Of a DNA stretch of 64,000 nucleotides, positions 1-9,701 are shown one piece after another (position 1 is the stretch's first letter; every line of letters begins with the position of its first letter). The position numbers were made by a program, and so were the translations under genes. The stretch lies in contig RAPG01000007.1 in the NCBI GenBank assembly GCA_005239165.1, positions 186,001 through 250,000 on the forward strand, written 5' to 3'. The notes below the pieces were generated by a model. That model saw nothing but the letters and a program-made list of their open reading frames with translations. It did no database searches and was not told where the DNA came from. This DNA is from Allopusillimonas ginsengisoli (GTDB lineage Bacteria > Pseudomonadota > Gammaproteobacteria > Burkholderiales > Burkholderiaceae_B).

Positions 1-618
1 GACATGAGCTCGATCTCGCCCATAGAGACCAAAACCTTTGCAAGCAGAATCAACGCGCTTGATTGCCAGTACCTGGACGCACCTGTATCGGGTGGAGAGG
101 TTGGTGCTCAAAATGCCACGCTTTCCATCATGGTGGGCGGCGAAGAAGACACTGTCGAAAAAATTCGGCCACTCTTTGCTCTAATGGGCAAGAACATAAC
201 GCTGGTCGGTGGTAACGGTGATGGTCAAACAGCCAAAGTTGCCAATCAAATTATTGTCGCGCTTAACATCGAAGCGGTTGCCGAAGCGTTGCTGTTCGCC
301 TCCAGGGCAGGCGCTGACCCCGCCCGTGTGCGCGAGGCCCTCATGGGCGGTTTCGCGTCGTCGAAGATTCTGGAAGTGCATGGCGAGCGCATGGTGAAGC
401 GTACGTTCAATCCTGGTTTTCGCATTGAACTGCATCAGAAGGACCTTAATCTTGCATTGTCTGCCGGCAAAGAGTTGGGGCTGGCTCTGCCAAATACCGC
501 AACGTGTCAGGAGCTCTTCAACGTATGCGCTTCGCATGGCGGCAGTGCATGGGACCACTCAGGCATGGTGCGCGCGCTTGAGCTCATGGCCAATTTTGAG
601 GTAGGGCAGAAAAGCTAA
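1..618 (+). CDS. 2-hydroxy-3-oxopropionate (tartronate semialdehyde) reductase-like protein, 5' end cut by window
   Basis: This is the C-terminal two thirds of a 3-hydroxyisobutyrate dehydrogenase superfamily enzyme; the reading frame is open from base 1, so the gene starts outside the window. Visible are the end of the NAD-binding domain (DMSSISP, LDAPVSGGEVGA) and the helical C-terminal domain with the catalytic lysine in TAKVANQ. The family reduces tartronate semialdehyde to D-glycerate or oxidises related 3-hydroxyacids in the cytoplasm. GFRIELHQKDLNLAL closely resembles GarR/GlxR of Escherichia coli. The convergent garD neighbour supports a role in galactarate or glycerate metabolism, but 3-hydroxyisobutyrate dehydrogenase and other members of the superfamily cannot be excluded. 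Confidence 0.85.
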   Translation, partial: DMSSISPIETKTFASRINALDCQYLDAPVSGGEVGAQNATLSIMVGGEEDTVEKIRPLFALMGKNITLVGGNGDGQTAKVANQIIVALNIEAVAEALLFASRAGADPARVREALMGGFASSKILEVHGERMVKRTFNPGFRIELHQKDLNLALSAGKELGLALPNTATCQELFNVCASHGGSAWDHSGMVRALELMANFEVGQKS

Positions 619-718
619 TTTGTACGGTGCAGGCAAGCATAATATGGCGGCTTTGTGTTCGGCAGGCCGTTGTCATCAACTATGCTTGCCAGACAGTTTC
701 ATGGCTTTAGTCCAATAA

Positions 719-762
719 ACAAGGCCCAACATCGCACCATTGATCGCGATGTTGGGCCTTGT
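719..762. terminator. Bidirectional hairpin terminator
   Basis: A perfect 17-bp inverted repeat (719-735 with 746-762) encloses a 10-nt loop between two convergent genes. The stem is GC-rich in the middle (GGCCCAAC). The flanking T-tract is weak on both strands, so strength is uncertain. Confidence 0.75.
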
Positions 763-839
763 GTGCGTTCTGCTCATCTTGGCGGGTAACTGCCGAGCCG
801 GCGAAATCGCCATTTATGCAGTGCTTGCACAGATCAGCC

Positions 840-2396
840 TTATGTTATTGGCCCAGGGTTAAAGAGCACCAGATCGTTCGCGATACCCCAGTGTTCCGCC
901 CAGGTTTTGCGGCCGCTGGCAACGTCGAGTATGCATTCGAACAGTTCCTGGCCCATGTCGTCAATGCTGGCTTCACCCGTGGCAATGCGACCTGCGTCGA
1001 TATCCATGAGATCATGCCAGCGACGCGCCAGATCTGACCGGGTGGCAACCTTAATGACTGGCACTTCAGTCAGGCCGTAGGGCGTGCCACGCCCGGTGGT
1101 AAAGATATGGACGTTCATGCCGGCAGCAACTTGCAGCGTGCCACAGACAAAATCGCCAGCAGGTGTGGCCGCGTACAGCAGGCCTTTGGTTTGTGCGCGC
1201 TCGCCGGGGCCGACTACGCCCTTGATGGCCGTGCTTCCTGATTTGACAATGGAGCCCATGGCCTTTTCCACAATATTGGACAAGCCACCACGTTTGTTTC
1301 CGGGCGTGGTGTTGGCGCTGCGGTCGGCACCGCCGTGTTGCAGGTAATCGTCGTACCAGGCCATCTCGCGCACCAGATCGCGGGCCACTTCAGGCGTGGC
1401 GGCGCGTGCCGTGAGCTGGTCGATGCCGTCGCGAACTTCGGTCACTTCTGAAAACATCACTGTGGCACCTGCACGCACCAGCAGGTCACTGGCGTGTCCC
1501 ACAGCAGGATTTGCGGTGGCTCCTGAAAACGCATCGCTGCCGCCGCATTGCACGCCCACTACAAGTTCGGATGCAGGGCAGGTCTCGCGACGGCGACGAT
1601 TCAGACGCTCAAGATGGGTATCAGCCATCGCCAGAATAGAATCAATCATGGAGCCAAAGCCAACATGCTCATTGTCCTGCAGCCGGATCAGATCAGGGTG
1701 GGGGCCGGGCTGTCCATCGAAGCGGTCGGGCAGCATACGCTCGGGCTGCAGTTTTTCGCAGCCCAGACTTACCACCATGACTTCGCCCCCAAAATTTGGA
1801 TTTTGTGCAATGTGGCGCAGTGTGCGTATCGGTATGGATGCGCCCGGTGCGTCAATGGCCACGCCACAGCCATAGCCGTGGCGCAGAGCCACGACGCCAT
1901 CTACGTTGGGGTAGCGCGGCAACAGTTCTTTGCGAATACGCTCAATGGCGATCTCGGCAACTCCCGCCACGCATTGAACCGTCATGGCGATGGCCAGAAT
2001 GTTGCGTGTGCCGACTGAGCCGTCGGGATTACGGTAGCCTGCAAACGTGTAGTCGTCGAGAGGAGGCCAATCTGGGGCATGCACAGTACAGACAGGAAGA
2101 TTATCAAGCGAGGGGGCTGGGGGCATGCGCATAACCGCTTCGTAAACCCAGCTACCCGCTGGCAACGCGCGAGTTGCATGGCCGATGACCACCCCGTATC
2201 GCACAATAGCGCCACCGTCGGGGATATCTATCAACGAAAACTTATGGGCTTGCGGGACTTTCTCACGCAGCGTTACCCCGTCAGGCAAACGTGTGCCAGC
2301 TGGTAGGCCCCGGTCGTTAGCGACAATGGCGACGTTGTCGTCGGCATGCATGCGGATCATGCGGGGAATCTGAACGGTCGGGCTGTTGAAGGTCAC
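840..2396 (-). CDS. garD: Galactarate dehydratase
   Basis: The 518-residue protein matches D-galactarate dehydratase in length (about 523 residues in E. coli) and along its whole sequence. The enzyme dehydrates galactarate (mucate) to 5-keto-4-deoxy-D-glucarate in the cytoplasm. An N-terminal SAF domain (about residues 14-90, with [16 protein letters not shown]) is followed by the UxaA/GarD catalytic domain. Recognisable stretches are [55 protein letters not shown] and TGRGTPYGL. The conserved cysteines probably bind the metal. The start codon has an AGGAGA Shine-Dalgarno just upstream. No aldolase (garL) or galactarate permease is adjacent, although a GarR-like reductase converges on it. Confidence 0.93.
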   Translation of the reverse strand: MTFNSPTVQIPRMIRMHADDNVAIVANDRGLPAGTRLPDGVTLREKVPQAHKFSLIDIPDGGAIVRYGVVIGHATRALPAGSWVYEAVMRMPPAPSLDNLPVCTVHAPDWPPLDDYTFAGYRNPDGSVGTRNILAIAMTVQCVAGVAEIAIERIRKELLPRYPNVDGVVALRHGYGCGVAIDAPGASIPIRTLRHIAQNPNFGGEVMVVSLGCEKLQPERMLPDRFDGQPGPHPDLIRLQDNEHVGFGSMIDSILAMADTHLERLNRRRRETCPASELVVGVQCGGSDAFSGATANPAVGHASDLLVRAGATVMFSEVTEVRDGIDQLTARAATPEVARDLVREMAWYDDYLQHGGADRSANTTPGNKRGGLSNIVEKAMGSIVKSGSTAIKGVVGPGERAQTKGLLYAATPAGDFVCGTLQVAAGMNVHIFTTGRGTPYGLTEVPVIKVATRSDLARRWHDLMDIDAGRIATGEASIDDMGQELFECILDVASGRKTWAEHWGIANDLVLFNPGPIT

Positions 2397-3070
2397 CGTT
2401 TGTCTCCTGTGTTTTATATTTTTTCAGGCCAGCGGCCTCTCATCATATAACTGGGGGTTGAGGCATGAAACTTGGCGTAGATATGATGTGGTTAATCAGC
2501 GGGTAAGAGCGATTGTCCAAAGCATTTAATACCATCCACAAATAATATACGTCATCATACAACCTGAGCGTGAGGGGGGTACTTGGCTGTTGTGATAGCC
2601 CCGCGCTCGCCCGCTAGTTACTCACCTGTATGGAACCATGCTTCAGTTGCCGGGAGAACGCTAGGGTGGGTTCTTTTTTCAGTAGTCTCAAGAACGAGCG
2701 GGTCCGCAAACCTGGGGTAGGGCCTCGCTATTTCGTTGACCACACTGCACCACATTGAAGTGCTCTGCCACCGTACCCGCCGTAGCAGCACTCGATACGG
2801 TGTCAGTTCTGAGTTAGCCGGGTGGGCTGCGGCGCGCGGCTGAAATCGTCAAATCCCATGTCATTGTGCGAGACCCCAAGACAGACGAAGTGCTGTTTAC
2901 ATAGCCCAAACCTAATAATAGGCCAAGATATTCGATTGGTCTTTATGGTTGGGTTGGGGCAGTATCTTCGGGCGAACTCGTCCGCTTACTTTCAAGCGCC
3001 CGAAGGGTTCGCTTTTCGTTTGTATCTGACGCATTCGTTCGGTTGAACCCCCACTTAAGGAGACAAAACA
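2397..3070. other. Intergenic region between divergent genes
   Basis: This 674-bp stretch separates garD (leftward) from a Bug gene (rightward) and should hold both promoters. I found no convincing gene; the short open frames lack a Shine-Dalgarno or family resemblance. No clear palindromic operator was seen. Confidence 0.5.
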
Positions 3071-4030
3071 GTGAAAAATTTGGTGTTGGGATTGTCACTC
3101 GCCCTTTTCGGAGTTACTCCAGTATGGTCGTCTACGACGTACCCGGAGCGCCCCATTACTATGGTCGTACCTTTTCCCGCAGGAAGCACGACTGATGCGA
3201 TGACCCGATTTTTAAGCAAAGAGGTTGAAGCAGAGCTGGGCCAGACGCTTGTGGTCGAGAATAAGGCTGGTGCGCAAGGAAGCATAGCCGCTGCATACGT
3301 GAGCCGGGCAAAGGCCGATGGCTATACGCTGCTGGTGGGCACCAACTCCACGCAGTCTGCAAACGTACATTTATTTAAGGACCTATCTTACGATCCCGCA
3401 AAAGACTTTGCTGCTATCACGCAATTCACGATGAACCCACTGGTATTGGTCGTCAGGGAAGATTTGCCAGTAAAGACTCTGCCAGAATTTCTTGAGTATG
3501 CTAAATCTCGTCCGGGAAAGTTAAATTACGGTGTAGGAAATTCCGGCAGCCTCGCCTCTGTTCAGATGCTCAAGGATATGACGGGTATTGATGCCATGGA
3601 TATTCAGTATGCCGGTACGCCGCAAGCTATCACTGATTTGATCGCAGGACGGTTGGATTTCATGATCACTGACATTTCAGTTACTCGCCCATACGTTGAA
3701 GCGGGCAAATTGCGCGCTCTTGGCGTAACGCCCATCAAAACCACCAGGGCTTTGCCGAATGTGCCCACAATGCATGCTGCTGGACTCTCAGGCTATGACT
3801 TTGTTGCATGGGGCGGGTTATTCGCGCCAGAAGGCACCGATCCCGCTATTGTTGATAGGCTGAATAAGGCATTCGTTAATGCTTTGAAAAGCCCACGCGC
3901 TGCTGAATTTTTCGATCGGCAAGGTCAGGAGGCTTTCCCGCGATCACCAAATGATTTTACTAGCTACGTGAGCGCACAGACAGACATGTGGGGTGCGTTG
4001 TTAGCAAAAACAGGAAGAGCAAAACAATAG
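3071..4030 (+). CDS. Bug/TctC family periplasmic solute-binding protein
   Basis: The 319-residue protein has a signal peptide (about residues 1-19, ending VWSS) and the family opening YPERPITMVVPFPAGSTTDA, followed by VVENKAGAQGSIAA and ADGYTLLVG. Bug proteins bind carboxylates in the periplasm and hand them to a TctAB membrane pair, or act as orphan receptors. The start has an AAGGAG Shine-Dalgarno at about 3057. No tctA or tctB is adjacent, so it must share a membrane unit elsewhere or signal. A 2-hydroxyacid dehydrogenase gene follows after 25 bp, which suggests that the ligand is a 2-hydroxy acid (inference). Confidence 0.9.
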   Translation: MKNLVLGLSLALFGVTPVWSSTTYPERPITMVVPFPAGSTTDAMTRFLSKEVEAELGQTLVVENKAGAQGSIAAAYVSRAKADGYTLLVGTNSTQSANVHLFKDLSYDPAKDFAAITQFTMNPLVLVVREDLPVKTLPEFLEYAKSRPGKLNYGVGNSGSLASVQMLKDMTGIDAMDIQYAGTPQAITDLIAGRLDFMITDISVTRPYVEAGKLRALGVTPIKTTRALPNVPTMHAAGLSGYDFVAWGGLFAPEGTDPAIVDRLNKAFVNALKSPRAAEFFDRQGQEAFPRSPNDFTSYVSAQTDMWGALLAKTGRAKQ

Positions 4031-4055
4031 AAAACACTCTAGAACTGGAAAACCT

Positions 4056-5330
4056 ATGGCTATCTCGCATGATGAATCGTCTGGTGCTTTGCCTAAATCG
4101 TCCTCGCCAAAAGCATCCCGGCGTATTCTTGACCGCGTGCAAAAGGCCTATTCAATTGAGGAGCTGCGACGTCAGGCTCGTGGGTATCTTCCGCGAGCCG
4201 TATTTGACTTCTATGATGGCGGCGCGGAAAACGAAACCACCTTACGTGCCAATGAAGCGGCGTTTCAGCGATTAAAGATTGTCTCCCGATATCTGGTTGA
4301 CGTCTCTGCGCCAGAAACCCGCATCGAATTGCTCGGAGCTCCTGCCTCCTTGCCGATAGCCATAGCACCGACTGGAGCGATCGGATACGGATGGCCGTTT
4401 GGCGACGTTGCGATTGCGCGCGCTGCAGGGTTGGCGGGCGTGCCATACACATTACCCACCTCGGCGACATCATCTATTGAGCGCGTCGCTCGCGAGGCAC
4501 CTAATACGCGGCTTTGGTTTCAATCGTATATGTTGCGCAAGCGGGAATTCACGATGGGGCTGATTAACCGGGCACGCGATGCTGGCTATGAGGCTTTGAT
4601 TATTACCATCGATATGCCTACAGGAGGTAAGCGCGAGCGCGATATGCGCAATGATTTCGGTTTGCCATTCCGGTTTACTAGACGCAATGTGATGGATTTC
4701 GCTCAGCACCCAGGATGGCTAGTGCAACTGATGCGCAGTGGGATGCCAACGCTCGAGAACATGATCGGCTTCGTTCCAAACGAGACCGACACATCGACGA
4801 TCGCTTCGTCTGTCGGAAAGAACTATGACCCAACATTTAACTGGGATGACTTATCCAGAATTCGCGATGCCTGGCCACACCGGTTAATCGTTAAGGGTAT
4901 CTTGCATCCGCAAGATGCGTTACTAGCTGCAAAAATTGGAAGCGATGCAGTGATTGTGTCGAATCACGGAGGCCGTCAGTTGGATGGCGCACCGTCTAGT
5001 CTTCAAGCTCTACCTGCGATTGTTAAAGAGGTCGGGTCGCAGTTAGATGTTTTCTTGGATGGAGGGGTTCGGCGAGGCGCTGACATTGTTAAGGCAATCG
5101 CACTGGGCGCAAAAACAGTGATGGTGGGGCGCCCCATGCTTTATGGTGTTAGCGCGGGCGGGCAAGCTGGCGCTGAGCGGGCTCTGTTTTTGCTTCAAGA
5201 AGAATTGCTTCGTTCGATGCGATTAAGTGGACTCGCTTCTATTGATCAAATCAACCGAAGTATTCTGCTGGATGATTCAGTGAGTTTGCTGGGTAACGAT
5301 TATGGTGTTGGAGTGGCCCCGGAGATTTAA
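4056..5330 (+). CDS. FMN-dependent alpha-hydroxy-acid dehydrogenase (LldD/mandelate dehydrogenase family)
   Basis: The 424-residue protein is a TIM-barrel flavoenzyme of the glycolate oxidase/L-lactate dehydrogenase family, which oxidises L-2-hydroxy acids to 2-oxo acids. The catalytic His and substrate-binding Arg sit in SNHGGRQLDGAPSS, and the FMN phosphate site lies in DGGVRRGADIVKAIALGA plus VGRPMLYG. AIAPTGAIGYGWPFGD lines the flavin. It is somewhat longer than LldD (about 380 residues) because of an N-terminal extension of about 40 residues. The start follows the Bug gene by 25 bp with a poor Shine-Dalgarno, so translation may depend on co-transcription. Substrate (lactate, mandelate, glycolate or another hydroxy acid) cannot be read from the sequence. 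Confidence 0.9.
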   Translation: MAISHDESSGALPKSSSPKASRRILDRVQKAYSIEELRRQARGYLPRAVFDFYDGGAENETTLRANEAAFQRLKIVSRYLVDVSAPETRIELLGAPASLPIAIAPTGAIGYGWPFGDVAIARAAGLAGVPYTLPTSATSSIERVAREAPNTRLWFQSYMLRKREFTMGLINRARDAGYEALIITIDMPTGGKRERDMRNDFGLPFRFTRRNVMDFAQHPGWLVQLMRSGMPTLENMIGFVPNETDTSTIASSVGKNYDPTFNWDDLSRIRDAWPHRLIVKGILHPQDALLAAKIGSDAVIVSNHGGRQLDGAPSSLQALPAIVKEVGSQLDVFLDGGVRRGADIVKAIALGAKTVMVGRPMLYGVSAGGQAGAERALFLLQEELLRSMRLSGLASIDQINRSILLDDSVSLLGNDYGVGVAPEI

Positions 5331-5560
5331 ACCGCTCTTTGTGTTTGTCGATGGGCGTCGTGCAGGAAACAAGCTACTCAAGATTTTCGAGGTGCATAGT
5401 GCTGCAGTGGAGCAACATCGCAGCCACGCGCCAGAGCTTTCACACTACGCTTGATCGCCAGGTGTCACCAAATGGACTCACCCATTACGCCAACGCCGAT
5501 GAGTCCGATGGTGTTGAAATATGAAGCGGTGACTTGTCGTTGAATGTCGTTGGAACGAAA

Positions 5561-5592
5561 TAGCCCGGACAAACCGCAGAATGTCCGGGCTA
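5561..5592. terminator. Hairpin terminator between convergent genes
   Basis: A perfect 11-bp stem (5561-5571 with 5582-5592, TAGCCCGGACA/TGTCCGGGCTA) encloses a 10-nt loop between the convergent hydroxy-acid dehydrogenase and Bug genes. It probably serves both strands. Confidence 0.8.
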
Positions 5593-5617
5593 CGTCATCT
5601 CTTGCATTCTTCGGTAT

Positions 5618-6589
5618 TTAATTAACCTGGGCGCCGGAGAGTGACACTGCTTCAGCCCACTTTGCCGCCTCTTCGTCAATAAAGGACTGGAACTCGGCGG
5701 GACTGCTGTTGTTCACCTCGCCGCCCATTTCAACAAGCTTACGCGTCATTTCAGGTTCAGCGACGACATCATGAATGTCCTGATATATTTTTTGTTGCAC
5801 ATCTTTTGGAATCGAAGCGGGTGCGAAGATACCAAACCAAGTTGCCGCATTAAAGCCAGGCATGCCAGACTCAGAAAACGTTGGCACATTTTCAATAGCC
5901 TTCACGCGGTTTGGGTGCGCCAGTGCAATCGCCTTGAGCTTTCCTGCGGTAATGTGCGGCAATGCGGCTGACAACGTGACAAAGGCGATCTGGACTTGGC
6001 CGCCCAATAGGTCGGTCAGCATTGGCGCATCGCCTTTATAAGGCACATGGATCAGATCCAAATGTGTCTTGGCTTTGAATAGCTCCCCCGTCAGGTGCTG
6101 TGGGGTTCCGTTACCAGTGGAGGCCAGTGTCAGGCCATCTTTTGCCGCTTTTCCATATTTTATTAATTCATCCAGGGTTTTCACCGGGAGTGCTTGAGTA
6201 GCAACTAGCACCAAAGGAATTGTTGAAACTAGATCAATGGGCGCAAAATCTTTCACGGGGTCGTAGCTGAGTTTTTTATAAAGGCTCTTGCTGATGGTAT
6301 GGGCTGCTGTTGTCATGTACAGCGTGTAACCATCGCCTGCTGAGCGTGCTACCGATTCGGCAGCGATTACGGTGCCTGCGCCGGGACGATTGGTGACGAT
6401 CACTGTCTGATCCCACTTCGCTGAGAGCTTGTCTGAAACCATACGAGCTATTACGTCAGTGGCGCCACCGGGCGGGTAAGGAACAACCATCGTAACCGGC
6501 TTGTCGGGGAACCCGGCGGCCGAACAAACAGTGGTTAATGTGGCTGCCACAGCAAAGAATGCACTGGCGCCCAGTTGATGTAGTCTCAT
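5618..6589 (-). CDS. Bug/TctC family periplasmic solute-binding protein
   Basis: The 323-residue protein has a signal peptide (about residues 1-25, ending TVCSA) and the family pattern FPDKPVTMVVPYPPGGATDV, VTNRPGAGTVIAAE and GDGYTLYM. It should bind an organic acid in the periplasm. It lies 73 bp downstream of, and on the same strand as, the aldehyde dehydrogenase gene. A shared LysR-controlled transcript starting beyond 8147 is therefore likely, and the ligand may be a precursor of the aldehyde (inference). No cognate tctAB is present here. Confidence 0.9.
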   Translation of the reverse strand: MRLHQLGASAFFAVAATLTTVCSAAGFPDKPVTMVVPYPPGGATDVIARMVSDKLSAKWDQTVIVTNRPGAGTVIAAESVARSAGDGYTLYMTTAAHTISKSLYKKLSYDPVKDFAPIDLVSTIPLVLVATQALPVKTLDELIKYGKAAKDGLTLASTGNGTPQHLTGELFKAKTHLDLIHVPYKGDAPMLTDLLGGQVQIAFVTLSAALPHITAGKLKAIALAHPNRVKAIENVPTFSESGMPGFNAATWFGIFAPASIPKDVQQKIYQDIHDVVAEPEMTRKLVEMGGEVNNSSPAEFQSFIDEEAAKWAEAVSLSGAQVN

Positions 6590-6662
6590 TGAAGTCTCCG
6601 TTATTTAATTGTAAAAAAATCGATGCTGCTCTGTGTCCTAAAAGCGCTGTGCCGCGCGAGTC

Positions 6663-8147
6663 TTACAAACCCATCGGTTTCTCATGCATACCGAAATACA
6701 CGCTTTTTATTTGGCTATACAGACGTAAACCGTGCAGACCCTTCTCGCGTCCGATACCGCTATCTTTGAAACCACCGAAAGGCGTCGCAATATGAGATTG
6801 CTTGTAGGTGTTGATCCATACAGACCCGGCGTCAAGTTCACGGGCTACCCGCCAAGCGCGCGCATAGTCGGATGTCCACATGCCCGCCGCCAATCCAAAT
6901 ACCGTGTCGTTGCCTTGCGCAATTACATCAGCCTCATCTTCAAACGGAATCGCAATAAGCACTGGCCCGAAAATCTCTTCTTGGCATACCCGTGCGTTGT
7001 TGCTGAGCCCGTCGATGATCGTTGGCATGTAGAACCAGCCATTCTGCAGGCGCGGATCTGTGGGAGGAGCGCCGCCCACCAATACGTTGCCGCCTTCCTG
7101 GCGGGCAAGGTCCACATAGCCGGCCACTCGCTCGCGGTGTGCCTTTGATATTAAAGGTCCCATCTGCACGTCGGGATCATCGGGCAATCCGACTCGAAGC
7201 GCCCGCGTCTTTTCAACGAGGCTTTTAATAAATCGTGCGTAGATGCTTTTCTGGACAAAAAGGCGCGAGCCTGCCACGCAGCTCTGACCGGCGGAGCCAA
7301 AGATGCCCGACATGACACCCGCCACGGCGCGATCAAAATCTGCATCTTCGAAAACAATATGGGGTGACTTTCCACCCAGTTCCAGACCGACGGGAATCAG
7401 ACGCTGGCCAGCGATTGCACCGATTGTTCGGCCTGTATCGGTTCCGCCAGTGAAAGATATCATTCGCACCCCAGGGTGCTTTACGAGTGCGGCCCCGACG
7501 TCTTCGCCATATCCGGGCAGGGCGGTCATCAGGCCTTCAGGTAGTCCGGCCTCTAAGCAGATACGAGCCAACTCGAGCGCAAGCTGCGGTGTTTCCTCAG
7601 AGGGTTTGATCAATACAGCGTTTCCGGCAGCCAGTGCAGGTGCGGCTTTCTGGGCTTCGTTCATGATGGGCGAGTTCCAGGGTGTGATGCATGCCACCAC
7701 ACCAAAGGGCTCAGCCAATGCCATGGAGAAGTATTCTCCGCGGGGTGAGGTGACTTCGTTCTGCCACGTCTCACAAACTGCTGCGTAGTAGCGGAAATGT
7801 CCAGCAGCCGAGTCGACCATATTCAAACATTCTTTGAGCGGCTTGCCGCTATCGATCATCTGCAGATGGGCTAACGATTCGCGTTCAGCCGAGAGGCGAC
7901 GGCCAATCTCGTAAAGTGTGGTCGCTCGCTGGTCGGGACGCAGCTTGCGCCAGGGCTTATTTCGAAAAGCATCCCAGGCAAGTGCCACCGCCTCATCCAC
8001 ATCGTTACTGGTGGCGCGCGCTATCGTGGCAGCGATGCTGCCATCTGCAGGATTGATTGAGACGATGGTGTGGGGGGCGTCACTCGCATTGCCGCGCCAG
8101 GTGCCGCCAATGCGGAAGGGTCTGATCGAAGAGGCGTCCATATGCAT
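6663..8147 (-). CDS. NAD(P)-dependent aldehyde dehydrogenase
   Basis: The protein has about 494 residues, typical for the aldehyde dehydrogenase superfamily, and oxidises an aldehyde to the acid. Motifs in order are the cofactor segment ITPWNSP, the general-base Glu region GLELGGKSPHIVFEDADFD, the catalytic Cys in FGSAGQSCVAGSRLF, GPVLIAIPFEDE and the C-terminal PFGGFKDSGIGREKG. The frame is open to a GTG at 8180, but ATG 8147 (followed by ATG 8141) gives the usual short N-terminus (FRIGGTW); no strong Shine-Dalgarno decides. Resemblance is to betaine-aldehyde or hydroxymuconic-semialdehyde type enzymes; the substrate is unknown. A LysR gene lies upstream on the same strand. Confidence 0.9.
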   Translation of the reverse strand: MHMDASSIRPFRIGGTWRGNASDAPHTIVSINPADGSIAATIARATSNDVDEAVALAWDAFRNKPWRKLRPDQRATTLYEIGRRLSAERESLAHLQMIDSGKPLKECLNMVDSAAGHFRYYAAVCETWQNEVTSPRGEYFSMALAEPFGVVACITPWNSPIMNEAQKAAPALAAGNAVLIKPSEETPQLALELARICLEAGLPEGLMTALPGYGEDVGAALVKHPGVRMISFTGGTDTGRTIGAIAGQRLIPVGLELGGKSPHIVFEDADFDRAVAGVMSGIFGSAGQSCVAGSRLFVQKSIYARFIKSLVEKTRALRVGLPDDPDVQMGPLISKAHRERVAGYVDLARQEGGNVLVGGAPPTDPRLQNGWFYMPTIIDGLSNNARVCQEEIFGPVLIAIPFEDEADVIAQGNDTVFGLAAGMWTSDYARAWRVARELDAGSVWINTYKQSHIATPFGGFKDSGIGREKGLHGLRLYSQIKSVYFGMHEKPMGL

Positions 8148-8335
8148 TCCGAGGTTGATAAGCGATTGAAGTTCTTTCACCCATCATGCATTCGACAATT
8201 GTTAAGGTCAATTTGGAATTTTTGCGTGATTATTAGTCTTACGCTATACGTGTTTGTATATTTGTGCGTGAGTTCACTGATCCCGCAATGCCCGCGCCTG
8301 ATCAATTTCACTCTCGCGCTCGGAGAGGTCTGAGT

Positions 8336-9235
8336 TCAGAGTTCGGCAGCGCTGCGTTGCAACTGCTTGATAAAAACCTGACTGGCAGGCGATAGTTGGC
8401 GGTCTCTTCTGCGTATCACGCCTATCATTCTCTTTGCGGACGCGTCTGATATCGGCTTGTGCATTAGCCCCTTCAGTGGCAGCGCCGGCAAAGCCAGTTT
8501 AGGCAATAGGGCAATTCCCAATCGCTGTCGAACCAGCAAAACGGCTGTGGTCATATGGGTGACGTCATAACGCAGGCCCGTGCAGTTATCGTCAGCCGCA
8601 ACGGATCGATCGAACATACTGCGTGCACTTGAACCATGAGACAACAACACCAGATCAAGGGCAACGAGATCTGTCCAGGTCACGCGTTTCAATTGTGCAA
8701 TGGGATGATCGGAAGGAAAGACGGTACAGAACACGTCAGCGACCAATGGAATGAATTCCAGATCCGGCACATCAACTAACATGGTCGCCAGCGCGAACTC
8801 CACCTGGTTGGTGCGCAACATGGCGATTAGCTCGTCGTTATGTGCTTCAACCACGCGGATCTGCAGGGCAGGATGTTCATTTCTCAGTCGTCCCAGCGCA
8901 GGGGGAATTAGCGTAAGTGCTGTTGAAGGCAGGGCCCCCACTACTATGGAACCTCTTCGCACCGCAGCCAGGTCCATCATGCTGCGGTAAGTTTCTTCCA
9001 CATCCGCAATCGGCCGTTGTATGCGGTCGCGCAAGTCGACGCCGGCCGACGTCAATGAAATACTTCTCGTCGTGCGCTCGAAAAGCTTCAGGTCTAACGT
9101 TTTTTCGAGATCCTGAATGAGAGCGGTAAAAGAGGGCTGAGTCACGCCCAACTGATCGGCAGCATGCGTGAATGAGCCTGCTTCGATTGCCAGCAAGAAC
9201 GCTTTCAACGGCCGATACTTAATATTCAGAATCAT
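8336..9235 (-). CDS. LysR family transcriptional regulator
   Basis: The roughly 299-residue protein has an N-terminal winged helix-turn-helix (LKAFLLAIEAGSFTHAADQ, then GVTQPSFTALIQDLEK) and a C-terminal periplasmic-binding-like effector domain. The frame extends three codons upstream to a GTG, but ATG at 9235 fits the usual LysR start. It lies 188 bp upstream of the aldehyde dehydrogenase gene on the same strand and is divergent from the RraA-like gene across 466 bp. It could control either flank; LysR proteins usually act on the divergent promoter, with a small organic acid as effector. Confidence 0.9.
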   Translation of the reverse strand: MILNIKYRPLKAFLLAIEAGSFTHAADQLGVTQPSFTALIQDLEKTLDLKLFERTTRSISLTSAGVDLRDRIQRPIADVEETYRSMMDLAAVRRGSIVVGALPSTALTLIPPALGRLRNEHPALQIRVVEAHNDELIAMLRTNQVEFALATMLVDVPDLEFIPLVADVFCTVFPSDHPIAQLKRVTWTDLVALDLVLLSHGSSARSMFDRSVAADDNCTGLRYDVTHMTTAVLLVRQRLGIALLPKLALPALPLKGLMHKPISDASAKRMIGVIRRRDRQLSPASQVFIKQLQRSAAEL

Positions 9236-9244
9236 GGCCACCAC

Positions 9245-9701
9245 GCAATATATAGGAATCTATTAATAGTAATTCATATACCAGTGTGGATACGAATAAT
9301 GAGTAATTTGGCTTTCATGGAAGAAAACCAAATATCGCCGTGATCAGCCGCGTTCGCGTCTGAAGTGTTTCAAAGCGCATAGAGTTTTGCCGGACTATCG
9401 ACTAGAACCTGAGCGTCTGCCAGCATGCGCCGCCTACCGTTGTCTATTGTGTCGTCTGTGGGTACAAGTCACAAATAGATAAAGCCGCTGCATTAATAGC
9501 TTACAGCTACACCCTATGTTGTGCGAGCCAAAGTAGATGGAAGCAGCTTGTTATATAGTCTCGAACTAATAATCGATAAGAAACTTCTATTTGTTTCTAT
9601 AAGATGATTGGGCGACCATATAACGCTGACGGCAGGATGATGACGTGGATTATTGTCGCATCCCGCACCGATCCAAAATTAATACGCACAAGAGAGCAGA
9701 C
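9245..9701. other. Divergent intergenic region
   Basis: This 457-bp, AT-richer region separates the lysR gene from the RraA-like operon and should contain both promoters. Two dyads stand out: CTATTAATAG near 9259 and an AGAAAC-N8-GTTTCT inverted repeat at 9579-9598. Either could be a LysR site. I see no gene here. Confidence 0.4.

Noticed and set aside
2519..2570. Possible GntR operator around the ATACGTCATCATAC sequence upstream of garD
   Set aside because: The sequence is not an inverted repeat and no matching half-sites lie nearby.
2822..3046. 74-codon rightward frame before the first Bug gene
   Set aside because: No ribosome site, no recognisable sequence and atypical residue use; the Bug gene has its own Shine-Dalgarno, so this is probably untranslated leader.
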